Positions 45,959 through 54,713 of a DNA stretch of 64,000 nucleotides are shown here, piece after piece. The notes below the pieces were generated by a model. It did not search any database. It saw only the letters and a list, made by a program, of their open reading frames with translations, and had not been told where the DNA came from. Origin of the DNA: Massilia sp. WG5 (GTDB lineage Bacteria; Pseudomonadota; Gammaproteobacteria; Burkholderiales; Burkholderiaceae_D); NCBI RefSeq assembly GCF_001412595.2, contig NZ_CP012640.2, forward strand, positions 5,208,001 to 5,272,000, read 5' to 3'. How positions within the stretch are numbered: the stretch's first letter is position 1; every line of letters starts with the position of its first letter. The position numbers and the translations under genes are program-made.

Positions 45959-46966
45959 TCAGGCCGCAGCCACTGCCCGGTTGCGCCCGCCGCGCTTGGC
46001 CTCGTACAGGGCGGTATCGGCGGCCGCCACCAGCGCATCGACCTCGCCGGCCTCGGCCGGCAGCGCGCTCGCCACGCCAATCGACATCGTGACCACGCCG
46101 CCGGCGGCGGTCGGATGCGGCAGCGCCAGCTGCTCGAGCTGGCGGCGGCAATCCTCGGCCAGCTTGAGGGCGCCGGCCAGGTCCGTGTCCGGCAGCAGGA
46201 TCGCGAATTCCTCGCCGCCGTAGCGCGCCGCCAGGTCGGCCGGGCGCTTCAGCTGCCCGGTCAGCACGGCCGCGACCTTTTTCAGGCACAGGTCGCCGGC
46301 CGGATGGCCGAGGCCGTCGTTGTAATCCTTGAAGCGGTCGACGTCGCACAGCAGCAGCGACAGCGGGCCCGGCTGGCGGCGCGCGCGCTGCCATTCGACG
46401 CCGATGGCCTCGTCGAAGCGGCGGCGGTTGGCGATGCCCGTCAGGCCGTCGAGCGCGGCCAGCTTCTGCAGTTCGAGGTTGGCGCGCGCCAGTTCGTCCT
46501 GGCTGGCGCGCAGCGAACGGTAGGCGGCATCGCGCTGCAGCCGGCTGATGTAGCCCCGGGAGTGGTGGCGGATGCGCGCCACCAGCTCCAGCTGGTCGGG
46601 CAGCTTGACCAGGTAGTCGCTGGCGCCGACCGCGAAGCCGTGCGCCTTCAGCCGCGCTTCTTCCTTGGCCGACAACACCACCACCGGCACCTCGCGCAAG
46701 GCGTCGTCGGCGCGGTAGCCGGCCAGCAGCTGGAAACCGTCGGCGCCCGGCATCACCAGGTCCTGCAGGATCACGGTCGGGCGCAGGGCCAGCGCGGCCG
46801 CGTGCGCGGACCTGGCGTCCGTGACGTAATGGAAGGCGATATCGCGATGCCCGGCGAGCATGCGCCGCACGGCTTCGACGATGATGAGCTGGTCGTCGAT
46901 CAGCAGCACGCGTACCTGGTCGCTGACGCCGTCCTGCTCGGTTTGAAAGGGGCTGACTTCGGACAT
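45959..46966 (-). CDS. wspR: REC-GGDEF diguanylate cyclase, Wsp output
   Basis: 335 residues. The receiver has the acidic pair Asp24/Asp25, phospho-acceptor Asp69 (LQDLVMPG) and Lys121; a helical stalk follows, then GGDEF with an intact GGEEF (250-254) and an inhibitory RxxD site (RPAD, 241-244). This is the WspR architecture: phosphorylation by WspE activates c-di-GMP synthesis. Start ATG 46966 is chosen by homology; there is no good ribosome site, and an in-frame TTG at 46990 is an alternative that would reduce the gap to wspF from 36 to 12 nt. Confidence 0.92.
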   Translation of the reverse strand: MSEVSPFQTEQDGVSDQVRVLLIDDQLIIVEAVRRMLAGHRDIAFHYVTDARSAHAAALALRPTVILQDLVMPGADGFQLLAGYRADDALREVPVVVLSAKEEARLKAHGFAVGASDYLVKLPDQLELVARIRHHSRGYISRLQRDAAYRSLRASQDELARANLELQKLAALDGLTGIANRRRFDEAIGVEWQRARRQPGPLSLLLCDVDRFKDYNDGLGHPAGDLCLKKVAAVLTGQLKRPADLAARYGGEEFAILLPDTDLAGALKLAEDCRRQLEQLALPHPTAAGGVVTMSIGVASALPAEAGEVDALVAAADTALYEAKRGGRNRAVAAA

Positions 46967-47002
46967 CGGAGGAAGAATATGAATGGGCAAGATGTTTCGT
47001 CT

Positions 47003-47995
47003 TTACGCCAAGCCGCCGATTTTACCTGACAAGGCCTTGCTGATGTTGTCCAGTGGCAAAATGTGCTGGGCGGCGCCGAGCTCGGCGGCGGCGCGCGGCA
47101 TGCCGTACACGGCGCTGCTGGCCTCGTCCTGTGCGATGGTCGACTGGCCGGCCTCGCGCATCGCCAGCAGGCCGGCGGCGCCGTCGCGCCCCATGCCGGT
47201 CAGCAGGACACCGACGCCGCCGCGTTCCCAGTAACGCGCCACCGAACGGAAAAACACGTCGATCGAGGGGCGGTGGAGCTCGTCGCGGGGATGGGCGTCG
47301 TAGCGCAGGCGGTGGCCGGGCGCCAGGCGCAGGTGGTCGGCCGTGGTCGCCACCTGCACCACGCCGCCGGCCAGGTGGTCGCCGTCGGCGATCGCCGCTA
47401 CCTTCGCCGAGGTCTGCTCGCCCAGCCATTTGACCAGCCGGGCCGCGAAGCTGCTGTCGATGTGCTGGATCACCACCGCCGCCGTGTCGGGCGGCGGCTG
47501 CCAGCCGGCGAACAGGCGCGCCAGCGCCACCGGCCCGCCGGTCGAGGCGCCGATCGCGACCAGCCGGGCCACATGGGGCGCGCCGACCGGCACCGGGGCG
47601 GGCCGCCCGGCGACCAGCTTGCCGATGGTGCGGATCTTGGCCAGCAGGGCCGCATCGAAGCCGGGCTGGCCGGGCAGCACCGGCGTCCCCACCACGTCGA
47701 GGGCGCCGGCGCCGAGCGCGCGGAAGACCTGGCCCACATTCTCCTGCGGCCTGGCGGTCACGATCAGGATCGCGCACGGCGCGTTCGCCATGATGCGCCG
47801 GGTCGCTTCGACGCCGTCGAGCAGCGGCATGTCGAGGTCCATCAGCACCAGGTCGGGCCGCAGGTCGGCGCACAGCCGCACCGCGTCGACCCCGGTGCGC
47901 GCGACCCAGGCCAGGCGGTGCTCGCCGCTGGCAAGCAGCACTTCGCGCAGCGCGTCGGCCGCCACCGGCATGTTGCTGGCGATGCCGATTCTCAT
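47003..47995 (-). CDS. wspF: CheB-type methylesterase, Wsp system
   Basis: 330 residues: a receiver (phospho-acceptor Asp53 in LMDLDMPLLDG) joined to a CheB methylesterase with the catalytic triad Ser151 (GASTGG), His178 (IQHIDSSF) and Asp271 (GMGRDGA). It should demethylate WspA and so damp signalling; in Pseudomonas loss of wspF gives the wrinkly-spreader state. The usual acidic pocket of the receiver is replaced by Ser7-Asn8 (IASNMP), and the conserved Lys by Thr (VVGTP). Start overlaps the wspE end by 4 nt. Confidence 0.93.
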   Translation of the reverse strand: MRIGIASNMPVAADALREVLLASGEHRLAWVARTGVDAVRLCADLRPDLVLMDLDMPLLDGVEATRRIMANAPCAILIVTARPQENVGQVFRALGAGALDVVGTPVLPGQPGFDAALLAKIRTIGKLVAGRPAPVPVGAPHVARLVAIGASTGGPVALARLFAGWQPPPDTAAVVIQHIDSSFAARLVKWLGEQTSAKVAAIADGDHLAGGVVQVATTADHLRLAPGHRLRYDAHPRDELHRPSIDVFFRSVARYWERGGVGVLLTGMGRDGAAGLLAMREAGQSTIAQDEASSAVYGMPRAAAELGAAQHILPLDNISKALSGKIGGLA

Positions 47996-50328
47996 GGCGA
48001 CTTTCCGGGCAAAGGCGCACCGATCAGGTCGCGCACGGCGTCGAGCAGGGTGGCGTCGTGGAAGGCGCCCTTGGCCAGGTAATAGTCGGCCCCGGCCTCG
48101 AGACCGCGCGCGCGGTCTTCCGGGCGGTCCTTGTACGACACGATCATCACCGGCAGCCGCTGCAGGCGCGGATCCTGGCGGATGCGGCCGAGCAGGCCGA
48201 TGCCGTCCAGGCGCGGCATGTCGATGTCGGTGATCACCAGGTCATAGGCGCCGGCGCGCACGCTGTTCCAGCCGTCGACGCCGTCGAGGGCGACATCGAC
48301 CCGGTAGCCGTGCGCGGCCAGCAGCTTGCGCTGCATCTCGCGCACGGTGAGCGAATCGTCGACCACCAGGATGCGGCGCGCGGCCTGCTGCGTGGCCCGG
48401 TTTGCGGCATCCTGCGCGCCGTGGCCGGCCGCCGGCTGCAGCGACTCGCCGGCGTCGAGCAGGCGCGCGATCGACAGCAGCATGTCGGGCACGTCCAGGA
48501 TCAGCACCGGGCCGCCGTCGTCGAGCAGGGCGCAGGAGGCGACGTCGCGCAGCTTGCCGAACACCGGTTCGAGCGGCTGCACGGTCAGGCTCTGCTCGCC
48601 GCGCACCTCGTCGACCACCAGGCCGTAGCGCTCGCGCGGGCCGCCGATCACCACCACCGCCAGCTCGGCGCGCGGGGCCGATTCGCCCAGCTCCAGCACG
48701 CGGCCGGCCGCCACCAGGCCGAGGTGGCCGGCTCCACTGTCCCGCGGGTAGTCGATATGCTGGCGCCCCGCCAGGGTCTGCACCGTGCCGGCCGGCACGC
48801 GCAGCACGCGCTCGACGCGCGCGATCGGCAGCGCGTAGGCTTCGCCCAGCACGTCGACCACCAGCGCGCGCACGATCGACTGGGTGATCGGCAGCACGAT
48901 CGAGGTGCGGAAGCCCCGGCCCGGCGTGGAGTCCACGCGCACCGTGCCGTTCTGGGCCTGCACCGCCTCGTGCACCACGTCCAGCCCGACTCCGCGGCCG
49001 GAGATCTCGTTGGCGTCCTCCTTCAGCGAAAAGCCGGGCAGGAACAGGAATTCCATCAGTTCCGGGTTCGACAGCGCCTGCGCGAAGCCGGGCGCCGCCA
49101 GGCCGCGCGCGAGCGCGGCGCGGCGGATCCGTTCGGGGTCGACGCCGCGGCCGTCGTCGCTGACCTCGATCGACAGCATGCCGCCGCGGTGGCGCGCCTC
49201 CAGCCGTATGACGCCGCTGGCCGGCTTGCCGGCGGCCGCGCGCTCGGCCGGCGTTTCCATGCCGTGGTCGACGGCGTTGCGCAGCAACTGGCCGAGCGGC
49301 GCCTCGAGGCGCACCAGCACGGCGCGGTCGACCATGGTGCCGGCGCCATCGATGACCAGGCGCACGTCCTTGCCGAGGCTGCGCCCGAGGTCGCGCACCA
49401 TGCGCGGCAGGTTGTGCATGCCATCGCCGAAGCGGCACATGTGCAGGTCGAGCGCCTCGTCGACCAGGCGCGTGGCGACGCCCATGGCCTGGCGCTCGTA
49501 GTGCTCGGCGTCGAGGATGCTGCGCTGCAGGCTGTCGCGCAGCGGGCGGGCGCGCTGGCCGACCAGCCGGACCAGTTCCAGCAGGCGCGGGTCGCCATTC
49601 TCCGTAATCGCTTCCTGCAGCTGTTCGAGGGCTTTGAGGACGCCGTGCTGCTGGCGCTTGTGACGCTGCAGCCCATCGATCCAGGGACGCAGCTGGCCGG
49701 CATGCAGGCGCGCCTGGCCGGCCAGGGTCAGCAGCTCCTTGCCGGCGTCGGGCGCGGGGGGCAGCGTGGCCGCGGCGGCGGCGGGCGGCGGCGCTTGCGG
49801 GGCGGCTGCAGCGGTCGAGGCCACCGAGGCCACCGAGGCGGCGGGCAGGATGGGTGTGAGCGGCGCCAGCACCGGCGCCGCGTCCGCGCCGGCGTGCAGC
49901 GACGCCAGCGCGGCCAGCGTGCGCTCGAGCTGCGCGGCGTGCGGCCCGGCGTCCGGCAGCTCGGCTTCCGGCAGGCCGGCCAGCTGCCGCATCAGGTCGA
50001 CCGCGCCCAGCAGGATGTCGACGCCGGCGGGATCGAGCGTCAGCCGGCCCTGCTGGGCGGCGACGAACACGTCTTCCATCGCGTGCGCCAGGCTCACCAT
50101 CGGCTCCATCCCGACGATCGCGGCCGCGCCCTTGGTCGAGTGGGCGGCGCGCATCATCGCTTCCAGCGTCGCGGCGTCCGCTGCGCGCTCGCTGCGCAGG
50201 AGGCCGTCGGTGAGCACGCGCGCCTGGGCCTGCGCCTCCATGCGGAACAGGTCGAGCATCGAGAAGCTGCTCAGGTCATCGCCGGATGCGTGGCCGAAGT
50301 CGCCGCCGAAATCGTCGTCGATGCTCAT
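47992..50328 (-). CDS. wspE: CheA-type hybrid kinase with receiver, Wsp system
   Basis: 778 residues. Order: an Hpt domain with His63 (AHSTKGAAAIVG), an Ala/Pro-rich linker (about 160-215), a dimerisation segment, the HATPase (LLRNAVDHGME, DDGRGVD, GRGVGLDVV), a CheW-like coupling domain (about 505-640) and a C-terminal receiver (LVVDDSLTVREMQRKLLAAHGY, DLVITDIDMPRLDG). It would phosphorylate WspR and WspF in response to WspA. Start ATG 50328 overlaps the wspD stop by 4 nt. Confidence 0.94.
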   Translation of the reverse strand: MSIDDDFGGDFGHASGDDLSSFSMLDLFRMEAQAQARVLTDGLLRSERAADAATLEAMMRAAHSTKGAAAIVGMEPMVSLAHAMEDVFVAAQQGRLTLDPAGVDILLGAVDLMRQLAGLPEAELPDAGPHAAQLERTLAALASLHAGADAAPVLAPLTPILPAASVASVASTAAAAPQAPPPAAAAATLPPAPDAGKELLTLAGQARLHAGQLRPWIDGLQRHKRQQHGVLKALEQLQEAITENGDPRLLELVRLVGQRARPLRDSLQRSILDAEHYERQAMGVATRLVDEALDLHMCRFGDGMHNLPRMVRDLGRSLGKDVRLVIDGAGTMVDRAVLVRLEAPLGQLLRNAVDHGMETPAERAAAGKPASGVIRLEARHRGGMLSIEVSDDGRGVDPERIRRAALARGLAAPGFAQALSNPELMEFLFLPGFSLKEDANEISGRGVGLDVVHEAVQAQNGTVRVDSTPGRGFRTSIVLPITQSIVRALVVDVLGEAYALPIARVERVLRVPAGTVQTLAGRQHIDYPRDSGAGHLGLVAAGRVLELGESAPRAELAVVVIGGPRERYGLVVDEVRGEQSLTVQPLEPVFGKLRDVASCALLDDGGPVLILDVPDMLLSIARLLDAGESLQPAAGHGAQDAANRATQQAARRILVVDDSLTVREMQRKLLAAHGYRVDVALDGVDGWNSVRAGAYDLVITDIDMPRLDGIGLLGRIRQDPRLQRLPVMIVSYKDRPEDRARGLEAGADYYLAKGAFHDATLLDAVRDLIGAPLPGKSP

Positions 50329-50975
50329 CGCAGCAGTCCCAGTACCTGTCGTTCCAGCATGGCGGCGTCCAGCAGGCCGGCTTCGATGCTGCCGTCGGCC
50401 ACCACGCCGGCCACCAGCGGCGCCGGCAGGTGGCCGAGCGTGGCGGACGGTGCGCGCACGGCGTCCGTGGCGTAGCGCAGGATGCCGTGCATTTCCGCGA
50501 CCGGCACGGCGATGCGCTGGCCCTTCAGGACCAGCACCAGCAGGCGCTCGAAGGCATGGCGGCCGGACGGCGCCGGGGCGCTGGCGGCGTCGATGCCGAG
50601 CAGCGCGGCCAGCGAGACCGCCGGCAGCACGCGCCCGCCGACGTTGACCACGCCGAGCAGGGCGCCGCCGCCGCGGTGCGGCAGGCGGTGCACGGCGCCA
50701 GGGGGCGCCACCGTGGCGGCCAGCGCCATCGGCACCGCCAGCCATTCGGCGCCGATGCGGAAGGCCATGGCGGCGGCATCCGTGGGGCTCGGGAGCGGTT
50801 CGGGTTGCGCCAGTTCGCGCGCCCAGGCGTCGCGGTAATCCGGCTCGACCGGGCGCTGCAGGTTGCGCTGGGCGGCGTCCGCGTACACGGCGCAGTTGCG
50901 GCAGTGGACGTGGTGTTCCAGCTCGGCGCAACTGCGGTCGCCCGCCACGCCGATGCGGCGCCAGCAGTCGTTCAT
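50325..50975 (-). CDS. wspD: CheW-like coupling protein with Cys-rich N-terminus
   Basis: 216 residues. The N-terminal motif CWRRIGVAGDRSCAEL followed by HHVHCRNCAVY is characteristic of WspD-type coupling proteins and may bind a metal; a CheW domain follows (about 65-216, with GVVNVGGRVLPAVSLAALLG). It should link WspA receptor arrays to WspE. Both ends overlap neighbours by 4 nt. Confidence 0.9.
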   Translation of the reverse strand: MNDCWRRIGVAGDRSCAELEHHVHCRNCAVYADAAQRNLQRPVEPDYRDAWARELAQPEPLPSPTDAAAMAFRIGAEWLAVPMALAATVAPPGAVHRLPHRGGGALLGVVNVGGRVLPAVSLAALLGIDAASAPAPSGRHAFERLLVLVLKGQRIAVPVAEMHGILRYATDAVRAPSATLGHLPAPLVAGVVADGSIEAGLLDAAMLERQVLGLLR

Positions 50976-52186
50976 CGCTGCGCTCCCGCTTCCAGGCGGC
51001 GCGCGTGCACGCGCGCGGCGCGCTGGCGCAGCAGGGCCGCTTCAGGCGCGTCGCCGAGCTGTTCATGCAGCAGGGCCAGGCTGCACAGCGCCTCATAGTG
51101 GTCGGGCTGCAGGTAGAGGCAGCGGCGCAGGTGGCGCTCGGCCGCGCGCGGTTGGCCGGCGCAGTCGCTGACCACGCCGAGCAGGAACCAGGCGTGCGCC
51201 AGGTCGGGCTGCAGGGCCAGGGCTTCCTGGCAGAACTGGTGGGCCTCGGCGAGGCGGCCGGCATCGGCATGGCGCTGCGCATCCTTCAACAGCGCGGCGA
51301 CCGCCGGCGTTTCGGGTGCGGGCGCCGCGGGCGGTTTGGCGGCGCCGGCGCGCGGCCGCTCCGGCTGCGCTTCCAGGGCAGGCGGCCGCGGGCGCCTGCG
51401 CACCGTCGCCACGGTTTCCTTCTGCAGGGCATACGCCGTGTGCAGCGACTGCGGCGCGAAGCCCGCGCCGCAGAACGCCGGCGCCTCGGCGAAGCCGGAC
51501 ACCAGCAGGCCGTCGTCGCGCAGCAGGGCATGGATGGCGGCCGCCGCCGCGGCGCGCCCGGCATCGTCGAAATAGATCAGCAGGTTACGGCAGAACACCA
51601 GGTCGTAGGGACCGCCGGCGGCCAGTTGCGCGGCCTTCAGGAGGTTGCCCTGGCTGAAGCAGACGTAGCGGCGCAGCGACTCGTCGATCACGTAGTTGTC
51701 GCCGTCCTGGCGGAACCAGTGTTCGCGGAAGGCCAGGTCGGCGCCGCGGAAGGCGTTGCGGGTGTAGCGGCCGAGGCGCGCGCGCTCGAGCGCGGCGCGC
51801 GACAGGTCGACCGCGTCGATCCGGCACAGCGAAGGCGGGATGCCGGCGCGCGCCAGCGCCATCGCCATCGAATACGGCTCTTCGCCGCCGGCGCAGGGCA
51901 GGGACAGCACGCGTACCGGCCGGCCCGGGTGGCTCAGCAGGCGGCGCTGGACGAAGCGCAGCGCGGTCTCGAACACGTCGGGATCGCGGAACATCCAGGA
52001 CTCGGGCACGATCACGAGGTCGACCAGGGCCTCGAACTCCGGCGTGCCGGTCAGCGGCGCATAGTCCTCGTGCGCGTCCACGCGCAGGTGCAGCCGGCGC
52101 TCGCGCACGGCGCGCTCGACGGTGTCCGCAGACAGCATCAGGCCGGTGCTGGCCTTCAGCAGTTCGAGCAGTTTCAGCAGGTTCAT
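50972..52186 (-). CDS. wspC: CheR-type methyltransferase with TPR repeats, Wsp system
   Basis: 404 residues. The CheR N-terminal helical domain (about 1-70) leads to a SAM domain (VRVLSLPCAGGEEPYSMAM, IDAVDLSRAALERARLGRY, DLVFCRNLLIYFD), and the C-terminus holds tetratricopeptide repeats (about 290-390, HADAGRLAEAHQFCQEAL, HAWFLLGVV). It methylates WspA, opposing WspF. Start and stop overlap wspB and wspD by 4 nt each. Confidence 0.94.
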   Translation of the reverse strand: MNLLKLLELLKASTGLMLSADTVERAVRERRLHLRVDAHEDYAPLTGTPEFEALVDLVIVPESWMFRDPDVFETALRFVQRRLLSHPGRPVRVLSLPCAGGEEPYSMAMALARAGIPPSLCRIDAVDLSRAALERARLGRYTRNAFRGADLAFREHWFRQDGDNYVIDESLRRYVCFSQGNLLKAAQLAAGGPYDLVFCRNLLIYFDDAGRAAAAAAIHALLRDDGLLVSGFAEAPAFCGAGFAPQSLHTAYALQKETVATVRRRPRPPALEAQPERPRAGAAKPPAAPAPETPAVAALLKDAQRHADAGRLAEAHQFCQEALALQPDLAHAWFLLGVVSDCAGQPRAAERHLRRCLYLQPDHYEALCSLALLHEQLGDAPEAALLRQRAARVHARRLEAGAQR

Positions 52187-52638
52187 GCCGCGGCCTCGCC
52201 GAACAGCAGCGCCGCCACCTCGGGCGCCAGCAGGCGCGCCGGTTCGATCAGCTGCAGCATGCCGGCGCCGGCGTCCGCATCGGGCGCGACCCGGCCCAGC
52301 CAGGGGGCGGCCCGCACGCCGCCATCGCGCAGCGCGGCCGCGATGGCGCTTACGCCGCTCACGCGTTCGGCCTTCAGGCCCAGGCGCCGGATGCGGCCGG
52401 CCGCGGGCACCTCCACCAGCAGGATGCGGGTGTCGTAGCGCACCGCCTCGGGCGGCGTGCCGGCCAGGCGCGACAGGTCGATCACCGGAATCGCCTCGCC
52501 GTGCAGGTCGAGCAGGCCGGGCACGTAATGCGGCGCGCCCGGCAGCGGCTTCAGGCGCGCCACCGGCAGCACCCGCAGCACCGCGGTAAGGGGCAGGGCA
52601 TAGCGTTCGCGCCCGATGTGAAACACCAGCACTTTCAT
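52183..52638 (-). CDS. wspB: CheW-like coupling protein
   Basis: 151 residues, a single CheW domain: VLVFHIGRERYALPLTAVLRVLP at the start, VPGLLDLHGEAIPVIDLSRLAG in the middle. The second coupling protein of the Wsp complex, beside WspD. It begins 8 nt after wspA and overlaps wspC by 4 nt. Confidence 0.93.
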   Translation of the reverse strand: MKVLVFHIGRERYALPLTAVLRVLPVARLKPLPGAPHYVPGLLDLHGEAIPVIDLSRLAGTPPEAVRYDTRILLVEVPAAGRIRRLGLKAERVSGVSAIAAALRDGGVRAAPWLGRVAPDADAGAGMLQLIEPARLLAPEVAALLFGEAAA

Positions 52639-52646
52639 GGAGCGTC

Positions 52647-54455
52647 TTACTCGTCGACGGCGAAGGTGGCGACCGACTGCTGCAGGTCGCCGGCCGCGTA
52701 CTGCAGCTGGTGCACCGCTTCGCTGGTGGCCTTCAGCGACTCGACGGTCTGCTGGCTGGCGTCGGACAGCTGCATCATGGTGCCCGAGATCTGCGAGGCG
52801 CCGACGGCCTGCGACTGCATCCCCTGCAACACGAGGTCGAAGCGCGGCGCCAGCTTGCGCACCTGGTCCATCATGCCGGACAGCTGCTCGGCCACGTGGC
52901 GGGCTTCGCCGACGTTGCGGCGGATCTCCTCTGCAAACTTGTCCATGCCCATCACGCTGGCCGACACCGCCGACTGCATCTCCTTCAGCATCTGTTCGAT
53001 GTCCCAGGTCGAGACCGAGGTCTGGTCGGCCAGGCGCCGGATTTCGGTGGCGACCACCGAGAAGCCGCGGCCCGCCTCGCCCGCCTTCTCGGCCTCGATC
53101 GCGGCGTTCAGCGACAGGATGTTGGTCTGGTCGGCCACCTTGGTGATGGTGGTCAGCACGCTGTTGATGTTGCTGGCTTTCTCGGACAGCGCGGCCAGCT
53201 TGGCGCCGATCGAATCGGTGGCATTGACCATCTGCTGCATGGTGTGGTCCATGTGCTTGAGCTTGTCCTGGGCGTCGGCGGTGGCGCTGGTGGTGTAGTC
53301 GGCCACCTCGGTCGCTTCCTCCATGGTCCGCAGCAGCTGGGCGGTATTCGCCGAGATCTCCTTGGTGGTGGCCAGCACTTCGACGCTGGTCTGGGCCTGT
53401 TCGATGCCGGTCGCTTCCTGCTGGCGCGCGGAAGCCGCGATCTGGGTCGCCGAGCTGGCGACCTGGATGCCGGCGCGCTGCACATTGTTCAGCAGGCTGC
53501 GCAGGTTGCCCAGCATGGTCGCTAGGCCTTCGCCGAGCCGGCCGACGGCATCCTCGCCGCGGATCGCGACGGCGCCGGTGAGGTCGCCGCGCGCGGCCTT
53601 CGAGACCACGCCGAGCAGCGAGTCGACCTTCGCGCGCAACTCGTTGGTGGCGGCCAGCTCCTTGGCCTGGCTGTCCTCGATGGCCTGGGCCATGCGGTTG
53701 AATTCGAGCGCGACCGCACCCAGTTCGTCGCGCGAGCGGACCTCGGCGCGCGCGCCCTGCATGCCGCTGCCGAGCCGGCGCGCAGCCTCGCTCAGGCTGG
53801 CGAGCGGATGCGATACGGCGCGCACCAGGATGGTGCTGATCAGGACCGCCAGCAGCACGCTGATCACCGCGCCCACGCTCAGCAGCATGTTCATCGACTG
53901 GCGCAATGCGTTGGTCTCTTCCCTGCGCCGGTCGAGCAGGCGGTTTTCCTCGGACTCGATCTCCCCGAGCAGCTGGCGCATGGTGGCGACGCTGCCGGTG
54001 CCGGCCAGCACCGCGGCTTCGACCTGCATCGACGCCGGCGCAAGGCCGGGCTTGCCGTCGCGTTGCGGGGCGATCTGGGGCGCGATCGCCTTGTCCATCC
54101 AGGTAATCAGCATCGGTTCGAGCTGGTGCAGGCGCTCCTGCTGGGACGCATTATCGGTGGTCAGCGCGAGTGCGCGGCGCAGGTGATTGCGGGCGCCCTG
54201 GTATTCGTTGCGGATCGGCGCGACCAGGGTCTCGTTGCGGGTCAGCAGATAGCCGCGGGTCGCGCTCTGGACCTGCAGCACCGAAGTCGCGATGTGATTC
54301 GTCTCCAGCAGCACCTCGAGGGTATGGCGGTCCCACCGGTTGGCCTGCTGCAGGCGCCCGAAATTATCATTCGCCAGGATGAGCAGGAACAGGATGATGG
54401 CGACGATCGCGCCAAAGCCGATCGTGAGTTTGTTCTTGATGCTGAGGTTTCGCAT
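52647..54455 (-). CDS. wspA: Methyl-accepting receptor of the Wsp system
   Basis: 602 residues: a membrane helix (about 12-28), a periplasmic CHASE3-like helical domain (WDRHTLEVLLETNHIATSVL, RGYLLTRNETLVAPI), a second helix (about 190-212), HAMP (RAVSHPLASLSEAARRLGSG) with a second HAMP-like segment, and a long cytoplasmic coiled coil with the hairpin tip EAEKAGEAGRGFSVVATEI. There is no C-terminal CheR-tethering pentapeptide. In Pseudomonas, WspA responds to surface contact or envelope stress. It is the first gene of the operon; its leader has no purine-rich ribosome site and contains inverted repeats. Confidence 0.93.
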   Translation of the reverse strand: MRNLSIKNKLTIGFGAIVAIILFLLILANDNFGRLQQANRWDRHTLEVLLETNHIATSVLQVQSATRGYLLTRNETLVAPIRNEYQGARNHLRRALALTTDNASQQERLHQLEPMLITWMDKAIAPQIAPQRDGKPGLAPASMQVEAAVLAGTGSVATMRQLLGEIESEENRLLDRRREETNALRQSMNMLLSVGAVISVLLAVLISTILVRAVSHPLASLSEAARRLGSGMQGARAEVRSRDELGAVALEFNRMAQAIEDSQAKELAATNELRAKVDSLLGVVSKAARGDLTGAVAIRGEDAVGRLGEGLATMLGNLRSLLNNVQRAGIQVASSATQIAASARQQEATGIEQAQTSVEVLATTKEISANTAQLLRTMEEATEVADYTTSATADAQDKLKHMDHTMQQMVNATDSIGAKLAALSEKASNINSVLTTITKVADQTNILSLNAAIEAEKAGEAGRGFSVVATEIRRLADQTSVSTWDIEQMLKEMQSAVSASVMGMDKFAEEIRRNVGEARHVAEQLSGMMDQVRKLAPRFDLVLQGMQSQAVGASQISGTMMQLSDASQQTVESLKATSEAVHQLQYAAGDLQQSVATFAVDE

Positions 54456-54465
54456 GGCAAGGGGG

Positions 54466-54500
54466 CAGAGCCCGGTTTTCTCGGGTGGGCTCTGACCCGA
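54466..54500 (-). promoter_or_regulatory. Overlapping hairpins in the wspA leader
   Basis: Read leftward, TCGGGT...ACCCGA (54495-54500 with 54481-54486) can form one stem, and CAGAGCCC...GGGCTCTG (54487-54494 with 54466-54473) a second one using the loop of the first, so only one can form at a time. The second stem ends 10 nt before the wspA start. Further up lies GAAATG-TAA-CATTTC (54542-54556), a possible operator. No promoter could be assigned. Confidence 0.5.
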
Positions 54501-54660
54501 AGTCCTTGACGCCGGCGTCTCCCGAAATGAAAGCCCATCCTGAAATGTAACATTTCGGCGGGCGTTAGTGGAAACAATGATGCGCTAGCGCAACAAAATG
54601 CCGGCAAACGCATCTTCTTTTGCTCGGCAAGCAGCAAGAACGGCAAGGCCGGCAGGCCAT

Positions 54661-54695
54661 GAAAAAAGCCGCCGCCCTTGCGGACCGGCGGCTTT
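54661..54695 (-). terminator. Rho-independent terminator of argG
   Basis: Stem GCCGCCG/CGGCGGC (54668-54674 with 54686-54692); read leftward it is followed by six T residues. About 20 nt after the argG stop. Confidence 0.9.
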
Positions 54696-54713
54696 CATAT
54701 CGGGTCGGCCAGC

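Noticed and set aside
45959..46990. TTG at 46990 as the start of wspR
   Set aside because: It is in frame but has a weak ribosome site and adds eight residues without receiver similarity; kept as an alternative only.
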